DNA from: Haliscomenobacteraceae bacterium
GTDB lineage: Bacteria; Bacteroidota; Bacteroidia; Chitinophagales; Saprospiraceae
DNA: 64,000 nucleotides
Direction of reading: 5' to 3'
Assembly: GCA_947501115.1 (NCBI GenBank)
Contig: CANMVX010000016.1
Span: 1-64,000, forward strand
Position 1 is the stretch's first letter. The number at the start of each line of letters is the position of its first letter. Both the position numbers and the translations under genes were made by a program. Positions 51,348-60,489 of this stretch are shown piece after piece. Under the pieces are notes generated by a model. That model was not told where the DNA came from and did not search any database. It saw only the letters and a list, made by a program, of their open reading frames with translations.

Positions 51348-53726
51348 TTATTTTTTTAATCTGTAGCTTAAGGTCAGGTTAATTTGTCTTCTGACTTGTT
51401 GAAAATTGCCAACGGTATAAAAGTTGAAGCCTTCTGTAATATATCTGTTTCTTCGGGCATTTAGAATATCCAACACATTGAAAATTAGCGTGCCACGATC
51501 TTTGAACAACCTTTTACTTACAGAAAAATCAATGAAATAGATGCTTTTTCTGATGCCCTGTGCAGTACGTTGCTTGCCCTCATAATTTCCCCTCAATTGG
51601 ATATCCAAGCCTCCTTTTGGTGAAAATCTTGATGTATGTCTGGCAAGGAATGAGCTAGTCTGAGCCGTGTAATCAGCTTGAATATTACTTCCATCAATGT
51701 CTGCATGGAAAAAATTGAGGTTAAAATCCATTTTCCACCAGGGTTTAAATCTGTAATCTGCTGTAAATTCCAGTCCAAAAGATTGCTCACCTAAAAGATT
51801 AAAAGGACGAGTGACAGAAAAGCCGTCTTCATTAACGGATCGAAGGCGATCGATTTTATCCACTGTTTTTCTAAAATAGAAGGTAGAAAAAAAAGTGCCT
51901 TTATCATAGTACTTGATATGTCCCAATTCAAAGGCATCGGTAAATTCAGGATCTAAATCAGGATTGCCACTGAAAAAGTTTCGCTGGTCTGAAAAAGTGA
52001 CGTAGGGGCTAAGGTCATTATAAACTGGTCGCCTGACCCTTCTGGAGTAACTTAACTGGAAGGCATTTTCCAAAGAAATGTTATAAGTGAGGTGAGCACT
52101 TGGAAAAAGATTGGCATAATTTCTGGGATTTACCTCTTTTGTCTCTAAAAGGGTCGTTTTAACATCCGTATATTCTGCTCTCAAACCTGCTTGATAACTC
52201 CATTTTTTCGATTTATTTCCCAGAATAGAATAAGCGGCCAGGATGTTTTCATTGTAAATGAAAATATTGTCAAGACCGGGCAAGGGGAAAAACTGGCCAT
52301 CGGCATTCTTTTCCTTCACAATATAATCATTTTCCATATTCCGAAAACTAGTGCGGAACCCAGCTTCTATTTTACCCTCCTTGGCAAATGGTTTTGTGTA
52401 ATCGAGTTGGACCAGATACTGCTTTTCAAATTCATCATTTAAGGAAGTCTGAACTAAGTCTTTCGATTTTATGGCTGAACCAGATGGTAAATAGCTGCTC
52501 TGGGTAAATAATTGGTCTGAGTTTTCCCAATAATCAAGATAAGTAAATGAAGTGTTTAGCTCATGGCCCTTTTGTGGAAAACTCTTTTTATAGCTTAGTA
52601 TTACTTCAGAATTTGGTTCTTGCTCCGTTTCATCCTGTCTTCTCAGAGAATAACCTAAATAATTATTGAGACTATTTTTATAATCCTCATACCGGATATC
52701 CGTAATTCTATGGGCATCACTTCTACGCCAAATATAAGAAAGGGTTAAAAAACTTTTTTCGTTAAAATAATAATCCAGTCCAGCCCGGATATTATTATTC
52801 AAACCATAAACGGTACCTGTATTTGATTGTGACAAAATGGAAGTGAGGGTATCGGAATAAACCTCCTGATATAAGGTACCTTCGGACGGATTAATTCTTC
52901 TACTCAGGCCATAATTAACAAACCAGTTAATATTTTTTTTCCTATAATTCAGATTGGTAGTAAAACCTAAATTAGTTGGAGTTCCCCCAATCAATTCAAA
53001 AGAACCATTAAACCCTTGATTATTATCTTTTTTCAAAATTATGTTAATAACCCCGGCCATACCTTCTGCTTCATACCTTGCAGAAGGATTTGTAATGACC
53101 TCCACTCTTTCCACCATGTTTGCGGGTAATTGCCTTAAGCCGCTACTTCCTTTGAAACTGACTAAGCCGGACGGTTTTCCGTCAATCAATATTCTCACAT
53201 TGGCAGAACCTCTTAATCTGACATTTCCTTCAGGATCTACGGCGATGGAAGGCAGGTTCAGAAGAATATCAGAGGCACTTCCTCCAGCATTTGCGAGATC
53301 TTTACCTACATTGAATATTCTTTTATCCAGCGACAATTGCATCACTGTTTTTTCGCCCTGAACAACAATTTCATCCAGGGTATTAGCTTGAATGGACATG
53401 GAAATCTTACCGAGATCTTTGATCAGATTATCTTTTGAAATGACAAACAGATCACTTTTGTAATTACCATAACCCATAAATTCAACGAGAGCATAATAAC
53501 TTCCGAAAGATAATGGAATATTGAACTTACCATTTTCATCGGAAAGGCTTCCTTCCACCAGACTATCTTTTTGGGTATAGATGGAAATAGTGGCAAAAGG
53601 CATGGGTTCATCGGTGCCCGACGTTACCAAAATACCTGTCAGCTTTCCTTTTCCCGTAATTTGCTGACTAAAAAGAGGATGAATAAAAAGGAATAGGGCG
53701 ATAAAATAGAAATAACGAAAAGGCAT
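51348..53726 (-). CDS. TonB-dependent outer membrane receptor (DUF/CarboxypepD_reg type)
   Basis: The 792-residue product has a signal peptide (ending LFSQ), a carboxypeptidase-regulatory-like beta-sandwich (about residues 28-100), a plug domain (SASDILLNLPSIAVDPEGNVRLRGSANVRILIDGKP...IEVITNPSARYEAEGMAGVINIIL type) and an outer-membrane beta-barrel ending in LTLSYRLKK. It probably imports a substrate bound at the surface; the substrate is unknown. The start was placed at 53726 directly before the signal peptide; an upstream start at 53792 would precede it by 22 residues. Confidence 0.88.
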   Translation of the reverse strand: MPFRYFYFIALFLFIHPLFSQQITGKGKLTGILVTSGTDEPMPFATISIYTQKDSLVEGSLSDENGKFNIPLSFGSYYALVEFMGYGNYKSDLFVISKDNLIKDLGKISMSIQANTLDEIVVQGEKTVMQLSLDKRIFNVGKDLANAGGSASDILLNLPSIAVDPEGNVRLRGSANVRILIDGKPSGLVSFKGSSGLRQLPANMVERVEVITNPSARYEAEGMAGVINIILKKDNNQGFNGSFELIGGTPTNLGFTTNLNYRKKNINWFVNYGLSRRINPSEGTLYQEVYSDTLTSILSQSNTGTVYGLNNNIRAGLDYYFNEKSFLTLSYIWRRSDAHRITDIRYEDYKNSLNNYLGYSLRRQDETEQEPNSEVILSYKKSFPQKGHELNTSFTYLDYWENSDQLFTQSSYLPSGSAIKSKDLVQTSLNDEFEKQYLVQLDYTKPFAKEGKIEAGFRTSFRNMENDYIVKEKNADGQFFPLPGLDNIFIYNENILAAYSILGNKSKKWSYQAGLRAEYTDVKTTLLETKEVNPRNYANLFPSAHLTYNISLENAFQLSYSRRVRRPVYNDLSPYVTFSDQRNFFSGNPDLDPEFTDAFELGHIKYYDKGTFFSTFYFRKTVDKIDRLRSVNEDGFSVTRPFNLLGEQSFGLEFTADYRFKPWWKMDFNLNFFHADIDGSNIQADYTAQTSSFLARHTSRFSPKGGLDIQLRGNYEGKQRTAQGIRKSIYFIDFSVSKRLFKDRGTLIFNVLDILNARRNRYITEGFNFYTVGNFQQVRRQINLTLSYRLKK

Positions 53727-53862
53727 GCGATGTAGGCTTGTAAGGTGTAAGTAGAAAATTTGAAAACCAAAGAAATGCTTTTTGGTAATCAAACTACTAA
53801 TTTTTCAATAAATAAGTAGATTAAATCAATGAAAATATTAGAATAAGGTGGGAAAGGGTCTT

Positions 53863-54972
53863 TTAATTGGAAACTTTCTTCATTTCATCAAATAGTGTAA
53901 TAAAACATTCTGCAGACGACTTCACTTTGGAAGAATTATCGGTGGAAGGAGAACCTTTAAAATTATCCATTTCTTTCTGAAAAGATTCAAAACTAGTCCA
54001 TACCGTTTGAATCATCCCTGAATATCTGGGTTTCATGATGGGGGTAGCTCCTTCTCTGTAATCTAATAATTGGTGTAGTTGGGAAACGGCTACTTCAGGT
54101 GTTCTCCAGGGGCAGGTTAGGACATTAAATCCTTTCATAGCAAAATAAACGGTGGTTGGGTCAGGTCTTTCATAATGCCAGTCACAAATGACCACATCTT
54201 TATAAAGGAGATCAACAGCGCGAAAAGTTTGATTATAACTTCCCTCCCATTCACCAATACCTGTGGTCTTACCGTCGATCAACCGATCTCCCCAAATCCA
54301 AAGTTTTCTGTCAGCCAGAGCCAGATGATTTCTTATTTTATTTACTTCTCCAGCAAAAAGTTCTGCTTTATCCCTTCCCTGACACCTTGGGCATTTATCG
54401 TCGCCAAGATAAAACACCTCGTCCATGCCGGCGTGAAAATCAGTGGCTTCGAAGGCATTACAAATTTCATCTACAAGGCTGAAAACGATATTATGAACAT
54501 CGGGATGTAAGGGGCAATAACTCTTACAATAGAGGCCATCGGAATTTGGCCATACAAACTTTTCCGGCATTTTGACATGAGGCGTTTCATCAAAATGAGG
54601 ATATTGGACGAGAAGATTATAGGTTTTAGTGGCCCAACTCTGGTGACCCAACAGATTAATTTGAGGAATCAGATTTATTTTATGTTTACGGCAAACTGCC
54701 ACTAACTTTTTCACCTCCGCATCAGACAAAGCGATACTATCTCTAAGATTCGGGTATTTTTTGAACTGGTAGTTAAAGTCCACCCTTAAAATGAGGGTAT
54801 TTACTTTTCTTGAAGCTAATTCCTCTTCTATAAAGCGAACAAATTTATCTACCTGATTAGTTTTTGGAGCCGCGATACAAAAACCTCTTACGGGGATTAA
54901 AGTATCTAGTCTGGTTTGACAAAAAAGGGTATTTGTCAATAAAAAAGCAAAAACGAAAGATAGGGTTTTCAT
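53863..54972 (-). CDS. GH20-like family hydrolase, exported
   Basis: The 369-residue product has a signal peptide (MKTLSFVFAFLLTNTLFCQ) and a single TIM-barrel domain of the glycosyl hydrolase 20 type: NLLGHQSWATKT after a strand, and HAGMDEVFYLGDDKCPRC with the adjacent Asp184-Glu185 pair of beta-hexosaminidases. A CxxC pair (194, 197) follows the catalytic pair. It lacks the N-terminal GH20b domain, so it is short for the family. It probably removes N-acetylhexosamine, or a related sugar, outside the cytoplasm. It stands alone between the receptor gene and a small membrane protein gene. Confidence 0.75.
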   Translation of the reverse strand: MKTLSFVFAFLLTNTLFCQTRLDTLIPVRGFCIAAPKTNQVDKFVRFIEEELASRKVNTLILRVDFNYQFKKYPNLRDSIALSDAEVKKLVAVCRKHKINLIPQINLLGHQSWATKTYNLLVQYPHFDETPHVKMPEKFVWPNSDGLYCKSYCPLHPDVHNIVFSLVDEICNAFEATDFHAGMDEVFYLGDDKCPRCQGRDKAELFAGEVNKIRNHLALADRKLWIWGDRLIDGKTTGIGEWEGSYNQTFRAVDLLYKDVVICDWHYERPDPTTVYFAMKGFNVLTCPWRTPEVAVSQLHQLLDYREGATPIMKPRYSGMIQTVWTSFESFQKEMDNFKGSPSTDNSSKVKSSAECFITLFDEMKKVSN

Positions 54973-55188
54973 ACAATCCGAGTTTGAAGAAAAATACCTT
55001 TAAGATAAGAAAAGGAATGGAAATAAAGATAAGCGCTTATAAAAAGGCTTAACAAATTCTTGGCAGTTGTTCTCCGGGCAGATAATTCACTAAGCGGGAG
55101 CCACCGATGGAGCTTTTAAGGATAACTTTAAATTTAGTTTATTATCTTTATAGGCTAACATTTTTATTGAACCTTATACCTGATTGTC

Positions 55189-55437
55189 ATGCTTAGAATT
55201 TATCTGATTGGTTGGGTCATTTTGTTTTCTGCCATAATCTTGAATGTTGTCATCCAACGTTTTGGCATTATGGGTTGGTATGAGTTTCTGAATAAATTAC
55301 AGGCTATAGGTAAAATTACCTTTACGACCATGTTTTTGGTGGATTATCTATGGCTTTTTGTTGGATATCCGCTGTGTTTGGGTTTTTCCTACTACCTGGG
55401 AGAAAAGTTATATGAATTATTGATATCTGTCAAATAG
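55189..55437 (+). CDS. Small membrane protein, unknown function
   Basis: The 82-residue product has two hydrophobic helices (LIGWVILFSAIILNVVI and FLVDYLWLFVGYPLCLGFSYYLG) and no cysteine-rich or catalytic motif that I recognise. It could be a real small membrane protein of a Bacteroidota-specific family; length and clean frame support a gene but no function is claimed. It is flanked by genes on the opposite strand. Confidence 0.55.
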   Translation: MLRIYLIGWVILFSAIILNVVIQRFGIMGWYEFLNKLQAIGKITFTTMFLVDYLWLFVGYPLCLGFSYYLGEKLYELLISVK

Positions 55438-55465
55438 AACGATGATTCGATATCGTTTGGGATAT

Positions 55466-56788
55466 TTACATATCCTCCAGGGAAAGGCATAAAGTCTCAA
55501 TAGTGTAATTTGGCAATACTTTATTTTTCAGGTGTTCCACTTTAACCAGGAATAGTTCTTCCTTAAAGTTTTTTTTGTTTCGTTTAACTTCAACAACTAT
55601 GGCCTTGTTTTTTTCTAAATCAAGCGCCACAATATCAATTTCATTCTGAGCCCCTTTTGGTTCCCACCAGGAACCAATGGCTCGGTATTTCATACTTTCA
55701 GCAAATTTTTGTTTAAAATAGGTTTCGAGTATTTTTCCTGAATAAGTTGAATAATCGTTTTTAATGATTGATTTTAATCCGTCGAAGTTTTTTATTTCAA
55801 TCAAAGAACGATGTCGGTCAAAATAATTAAACCAAAAACGGAGGAAGTTGTCCTGAATTTCGAACCGTACTGTTTGTGAACCCTCTTTTGCTAACAGGGG
55901 GCGTAGCCTGACAATGATATTATAGTCACCAATAAGTCGTTTTATATGGCCGCCAATATTTTTATCGCCAAGTGCTGCCTCAATGGTTGGTTGTGTATTA
56001 ATGCCACCAGAGATTGCACTTAAAATAGAGAAATAGGTTGCATAATTTTTGCCAAACTCTTCAATAAGTAAATGTTTTCCTTCCTCGGTAAAGGAGGAAT
56101 TTTGTCGAACCATGAAATGAATCATTTCATCAACTGATAAGGTCACATTTTCGCAAAATAACTCTACATATTTGGGTACACCTCCGGTAAAGGCATATAA
56201 AGCTAAAAGGTCATCATTAGTGTATTGTGGGTGAAAGTCTTTCATTATATCCTTAAGCGTAGTCAAATCGAAAGCTGAAAGTTTGATGATATTGTCTGCT
56301 CTACCAAATAATGGTTCTTTTGAATGTTGAAAAATTCTTTGCATTAAGGAATAGACAGAACCACAAACAACCAGATTCATTTTTGTTTTATGTCTGTATT
56401 GATCCCAGATATTTTGCATATCGCTATAAATGGAAGCATTAATGTTATAGAATTCCTGAAACTCGTCAATAATCAGATTAAAAGGTCTGTTTTCAGCTTT
56501 TTCCATAAGAAAATGGAATAAGGAACGAAAAGATTTTATTTCTACTGGCACATAACAATCAAGGGACTTAGAGATGTTAGCAGTAAATTCGGCACAAATG
56601 GAGGCTTCGCTTTTCCGGCCTACAAAAAGATAAACCCATGGTGTACCATCTATAGCATTCATGACGAGGCTTGTTTTTCCAATGCGTCTTCTGCCGGTAA
56701 TCACTGTTAATCGGGAATGATCTTCAAATGATAATTTCTGAATCCGTCGAAGTTCAACTAATTCGCTTGTCCTATTGTAAAATTTCAC
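55466..56788 (-). CDS. AAA ATPase with C-terminal DUF234-type nuclease-like domain
   Basis: The 440-residue product has an AAA/STAND-like ATPase (Walker A GRRRIGKTSL; NLIIDEFQEF as Walker B; a sensor segment LNLVVCGSVYSLMQRI) and a C-terminal domain of the DUF234/restriction-like type (NEIDIVALDLEKNKAIVVEVKRN) with the D-ExK pattern of PD-(D/E)XK nucleases. Such proteins are common in Bacteroidota and archaea; their role is poorly known. The start is GTG at 56788. Two tandem palindromes sit between it and the -7 box, so it is likely tightly regulated. Confidence 0.85.
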   Translation of the reverse strand: MKFYNRTSELVELRRIQKLSFEDHSRLTVITGRRRIGKTSLVMNAIDGTPWVYLFVGRKSEASICAEFTANISKSLDCYVPVEIKSFRSLFHFLMEKAENRPFNLIIDEFQEFYNINASIYSDMQNIWDQYRHKTKMNLVVCGSVYSLMQRIFQHSKEPLFGRADNIIKLSAFDLTTLKDIMKDFHPQYTNDDLLALYAFTGGVPKYVELFCENVTLSVDEMIHFMVRQNSSFTEEGKHLLIEEFGKNYATYFSILSAISGGINTQPTIEAALGDKNIGGHIKRLIGDYNIIVRLRPLLAKEGSQTVRFEIQDNFLRFWFNYFDRHRSLIEIKNFDGLKSIIKNDYSTYSGKILETYFKQKFAESMKYRAIGSWWEPKGAQNEIDIVALDLEKNKAIVVEVKRNKKNFKEELFLVKVEHLKNKVLPNYTIETLCLSLEDM

Positions 56789-56802
56789 CTTATTGGCATT
56801 TA

Positions 56803-56838
56803 GTAACGGCCGTTACGGTAACGGTGGTTACAAAAGTA
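56803..56838 (-). promoter_or_regulatory. Tandem palindromic operator and -7 box
   Basis: GTAACGGCCGTTAC (56803-56816) is a perfect palindrome and GTAACGGTGGTTAC (56818-56831) is a near-perfect second copy, one base apart. The minus-strand -7 box TACTTTTG (plus 56831-56838) abuts them, so transcription would start inside the second palindrome. Binding there should block the promoter of the ATPase gene. Confidence 0.6.
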
Positions 56839-56935
56839 AGCTATGTTTGAATAAAAAGATAAAAAATTGGATAAGTATCTCTTTTTTTATTAAATCAACA
56901 TATTATTTGCTTATCTTAACCTTATTAACACCTAA

Positions 56936-58312
56936 ATGCTGAAAAAAATGAAAGAATCGACAGAAAAATCAAGAAGAGATTTTATAAAAACAGCCTCAAA
57001 AGGAGTGCTTTTTGCGGCTGTTGCGCCAACAGCTTTACAATCGGCAGTAGAAATGCCAACCGTTGTTCCCCAAAAAGCTTTCGGGGCAAATGAACGAATA
57101 AGAATAGCTGTTTTAGGTCTGAACAGTAGAGGTCAAAACCATGTCGATGAGTTAATGGCTCTTGCCACGAAATCGAATGTGGAAATTGTCATGTTTTGTG
57201 ATCCTGACATGGAGGTTCTTCAAAGACGTGCCAATGAATTTAAAACCAAACATGGTAAAACCGTTTTAATTGAACAGGATTTCAGAAAAGCTTATGATGA
57301 TAAGACGATTGATGCGGTGACCATTGCTTCACCTAATCACTGGCACGCATTACAGGCAATTTGGGCTTGTCAGGCTGGAAAAGATGTGTATGTTGAAAAA
57401 CCTGCTACCCATAATTTATTTGAAGGCAGGAAAATGATTGAGGCTGCTTATAAATATAACAGGATTGTACAACATGGAGTTCAATTAAGGAGTTCTATTG
57501 CTATAAGAGAGGCCGTAAAGCATTTAGATGACGGATTGATTGGCAATGTTTATATGGCGAGAGGGTTGGTGTTCAGACAAAGGGCTGATATTGGGAATAA
57601 GGGTATTTCGCAAACTCCTTCTACCTTGAATTATGACTTATGGTGCGGACCGGCTCCAATGCGTCCTTTCTCTAAAAATTATGTTCATTATAACTGGCAT
57701 TGGCATTGGGATTATGGCAACGGGGATGTTGGAAATCAGGGGGTACACGAAACAGATTTATGTATGTGGGGTTTAGGTGTTGATAAGTTGCCGGAAAGAA
57801 TAACTTCGATGGGTGGTAAGTTTTTATGGGATGATTGTAAGGAAGTTCCCGAGGTATTAACTTCTATTTATCACTATCCGAAAGAGAAAAAGATTATTCA
57901 ATTTGAGGTTAGGCACTGGCATACCAATCTGGAAGGAGGTGCAGGCGTTGGTAATATTTTTTATGGCGATAAGGGATATATGGTCATAAAAGGTTACGGA
58001 ACTTATGAGACTTTTCTTGGAAAAGATAATGAAAAGGGCCCAAGCAGATCAGAAAAAGGAGAGCTTGGTTTGCATTTTGAAAATTGGATAGAAGCCATTA
58101 GAGCGCGGGATATGAGCATCCAAAATGGTCCCGTACAATCAGGTCATTTAGCTTCAGGTCTGGCTCATTTGGGTAATATATCTTATCGCCTGGGACGGCA
58201 GCTTGAATTTGACCCTATTGCGGAAAGATTTATCGGCGAAGGAGAGAATGAGGCTAATGCCATGACATCAAGAAATTACAGAGCACCGTATATTGTGCCG
58301 GAAATCATATAA
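56936..58312 (+). CDS. Gfo/Idh/MocA family oxidoreductase, Tat-exported
   Basis: The 458-residue product starts with a Tat signal (twin arginine in SRRDFIKTASKGVLFAAVAP) followed by an NAD(P)-binding Rossmann domain (IRIAVLGLNSRGQNHV) and the family core DAVTIASPNHWHALQAIWACQAGKDVYVEKPATHN, where VEKP supplies the conserved Lys. It probably oxidises or reduces a sugar or polyol with a tightly bound nicotinamide cofactor exported in folded form. It is paired with a DinB-like gene 2 nt downstream, in a neighbourhood with a sulfatase and a receptor. Confidence 0.88.
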   Translation: MLKKMKESTEKSRRDFIKTASKGVLFAAVAPTALQSAVEMPTVVPQKAFGANERIRIAVLGLNSRGQNHVDELMALATKSNVEIVMFCDPDMEVLQRRANEFKTKHGKTVLIEQDFRKAYDDKTIDAVTIASPNHWHALQAIWACQAGKDVYVEKPATHNLFEGRKMIEAAYKYNRIVQHGVQLRSSIAIREAVKHLDDGLIGNVYMARGLVFRQRADIGNKGISQTPSTLNYDLWCGPAPMRPFSKNYVHYNWHWHWDYGNGDVGNQGVHETDLCMWGLGVDKLPERITSMGGKFLWDDCKEVPEVLTSIYHYPKEKKIIQFEVRHWHTNLEGGAGVGNIFYGDKGYMVIKGYGTYETFLGKDNEKGPSRSEKGELGLHFENWIEAIRARDMSIQNGPVQSGHLASGLAHLGNISYRLGRQLEFDPIAERFIGEGENEANAMTSRNYRAPYIVPEII

Positions 58313-58314
58313 AA

Positions 58315-58860
58315 ATGAACGAAAATTTAACAAAAGCAGAACTAAAGGCCCATTTATTGAAATCAATTACTGATTTCAATAGCCTGGTTGAATCATTGGA
58401 TAAGCAGGAATTCGAATCACAACCGGGAGGTAAATGGTCAGCCGGGCAGGATTTAAATCACCTGGTAAAATCGAACCGTACGTTTGGTTTGGTATTTAGC
58501 TTACCCCTGTTTTTATTGAATTTCATGTATGGAAAAGCGAACAGACCAAGCAGAAGCTTGTCGGCATTAAAAACGAAATATGCTGAAAAGGCAAATAATT
58601 CAGGCCTGCAAGCCCCCGGTTATTTAAAACCTGGCAAGATATACGCAGAGGAAAAGGAGGTTTGGATTCGCAAACACAATGCTTCAGGTGAATATTTGTT
58701 AAAATGCCTGGATAAGTATTCCGAGTCAGCTTTAGACAAAAATATAATGGGTCATCCTTTATTTGGTAAAGTTACTGTGCGTGAAATGTTTATGAGTATT
58801 TTCATGCACATATACCATCATCATGCTATACTTCTCAAAAAATTAGGAAAGTCAGCGTAA
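58315..58860 (+). CDS. DinB-family protein
   Basis: The 181-residue helical-bundle protein has DinB/YfiT-like features: DLNHLVKSNRTFGLVF and the C-terminal FMHIYHHHAILLKKLGK with histidines that usually bind a metal. Family members act as thiol-dependent S-transferases with unusual thiols, or have unknown roles. It starts 2 nt after the oxidoreductase stop, so the two are co-transcribed. It converges with the sulfatase gene 2 nt away. Confidence 0.85.
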   Translation: MNENLTKAELKAHLLKSITDFNSLVESLDKQEFESQPGGKWSAGQDLNHLVKSNRTFGLVFSLPLFLLNFMYGKANRPSRSLSALKTKYAEKANNSGLQAPGYLKPGKIYAEEKEVWIRKHNASGEYLLKCLDKYSESALDKNIMGHPLFGKVTVREMFMSIFMHIYHHHAILLKKLGKSA

Positions 58861-58862
58861 GA

Positions 58863-60305
58863 TTATTCCAGCAAAGCTCTAAAATAGGCGTTTATATCAT
58901 ACTTTAAGTAGGGTGATATAGACGCTTGTTTTTGAGGAATATATTTAGCCAGGTTTTTTGCTTTGGCATTATTTTCCTTCTTAAAAACCAGATTATGCCA
59001 TTCATTAGGGTCTTTAATCAGGTCATACAATTCCTGAGATTTATCTTCATATTGAATTAACTGGTGGTTATCTTTTACAACCGACACATTGTTAGGTCCA
59101 TAAAAGGTCAGCGCAGGGTGTGGCCATTTTTTAGATTGTGGTTGTTGAATTAATGGAAGGAGAGAATGTCCGTCATTTTCCTTATTTTGAGCAATACCAG
59201 CCAGATCAAGAATCGTTGGATAAATATCAACGAGTTGAACGGGAGCGTCACATTTTTTTCCTGCAGAAGTATTTGCCGCTGTTTTAATGATTAACACCGA
59301 CTGGATGGCTTTTTTCCAAAGCGCCTGTTTTGCAAATCTATCTTTTTCACCCAAGTGATAACCATGATCAGACAGTAAAATGATGTGAGTATTACCGGCA
59401 TATTTACTGTTATTTAAAGCATCCAGTATTTTACCAATTTGTGCATCAGCAAAATGTACACAAGCTAAATAAGCTTGAATCACTTCATTCCATCTACCTT
59501 GCTCCAGGAGTTCCTTCGTTGTAGGCATCATAGGAGCGGAAGAAATCTGTATGCCTAAAGGTGGAATATCATCCATATCATTTGGCAAATAGGGAGGAAG
59601 GGACAAGTTGTTTTTTGGAAAAATGTCATACCATTTTTGAGGAACATACCATGGAACATGAGGGCGAACGAGCCCAACGGCTAAAAAAAACGGCTTATCC
59701 TGGGTTTTATTTAGTTGATTAATAGCCCATTCAGCAGAAAAAACATCGGGCATTTCCTCATCCTTTTGAGGGAAAGCGCCCCAATCGGTAGAAGTACCAG
59801 TGGGTTTGCCATACCAAAACGGATCATAATTCATACGATCCTTCGGACTGGGACCATATTTACCAGACCAACCACCAAATAAATCAAATACTTTGGCATC
59901 GTCCCCGTTATGGAAAAGTTTTCCAACACCTAAGGTTTGATATCCAAATTTTTCCATATAGTCGGGCAGCATAACAGAAGCAGCAGAAACGGCATTACTT
60001 TTCTTTAGATCCTTATCGGGTATTTGAAGATAATTTCCAGTTTTGGATGGATACATACCAGAAAAAAGAGCAGCCCTTGAAGGGGCACAAATGGGAGCCT
60101 GACAATAAGCCTGGGAAAATACGATACCCTGACTGGCCAGTTTATTCAGGTTGGGAGTAAGGGTTTGGGGGTGACCTTTTAGAGGTTCAATCCAGTCGTT
60201 CAGGTCGTCCACAATTATGACCAAAAAATTTGGCTTTTCCTGTGCCAATGTATAGGTAGGCATAACCGAAAGAATCAAAGAAAAGAATAGAAGAAGGCCC
60301 TTCAT
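58863..60305 (-). CDS. Sulfatase, exported (iduronate-2-sulfatase type)
   Basis: The 480-residue product has a signal peptide (ending TYTLAQ) and an S1 sulfatase domain: NFLVIIVDDLNDW binds the metal, and CAPSRAALFSG carries Cys73, which must be converted to formylglycine by an FGE-type enzyme or anSME. VGLVRPHVPWYVP and LLSDHGYHLGEKDRF hold further active-site residues. The layout matches iduronate-2-sulfatase-like S1_7 enzymes. It probably desulfates a polysaccharide in the periplasm. It is divergent from the TonB receptor at 60490. Confidence 0.9.
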   Translation of the reverse strand: MKGLLLFFSLILSVMPTYTLAQEKPNFLVIIVDDLNDWIEPLKGHPQTLTPNLNKLASQGIVFSQAYCQAPICAPSRAALFSGMYPSKTGNYLQIPDKDLKKSNAVSAASVMLPDYMEKFGYQTLGVGKLFHNGDDAKVFDLFGGWSGKYGPSPKDRMNYDPFWYGKPTGTSTDWGAFPQKDEEMPDVFSAEWAINQLNKTQDKPFFLAVGLVRPHVPWYVPQKWYDIFPKNNLSLPPYLPNDMDDIPPLGIQISSAPMMPTTKELLEQGRWNEVIQAYLACVHFADAQIGKILDALNNSKYAGNTHIILLSDHGYHLGEKDRFAKQALWKKAIQSVLIIKTAANTSAGKKCDAPVQLVDIYPTILDLAGIAQNKENDGHSLLPLIQQPQSKKWPHPALTFYGPNNVSVVKDNHQLIQYEDKSQELYDLIKDPNEWHNLVFKKENNAKAKNLAKYIPQKQASISPYLKYDINAYFRALLE

Positions 60306-60489
60306 AAATACAGTTTATTTTAATATGGTTTATTTCTTAAATGTAGTATTAACTCGGTGAAAATACCCAAATAAAGACCCAATAACATTTTTCACCCCCT
60401 AAAAGTAGATTTTTATAACAACGACAAATCCTTTATTTGCAATAGATAAAGTGGAAAAGTAAATTTCTTTTAAAATTAAAGTTTAGTCT

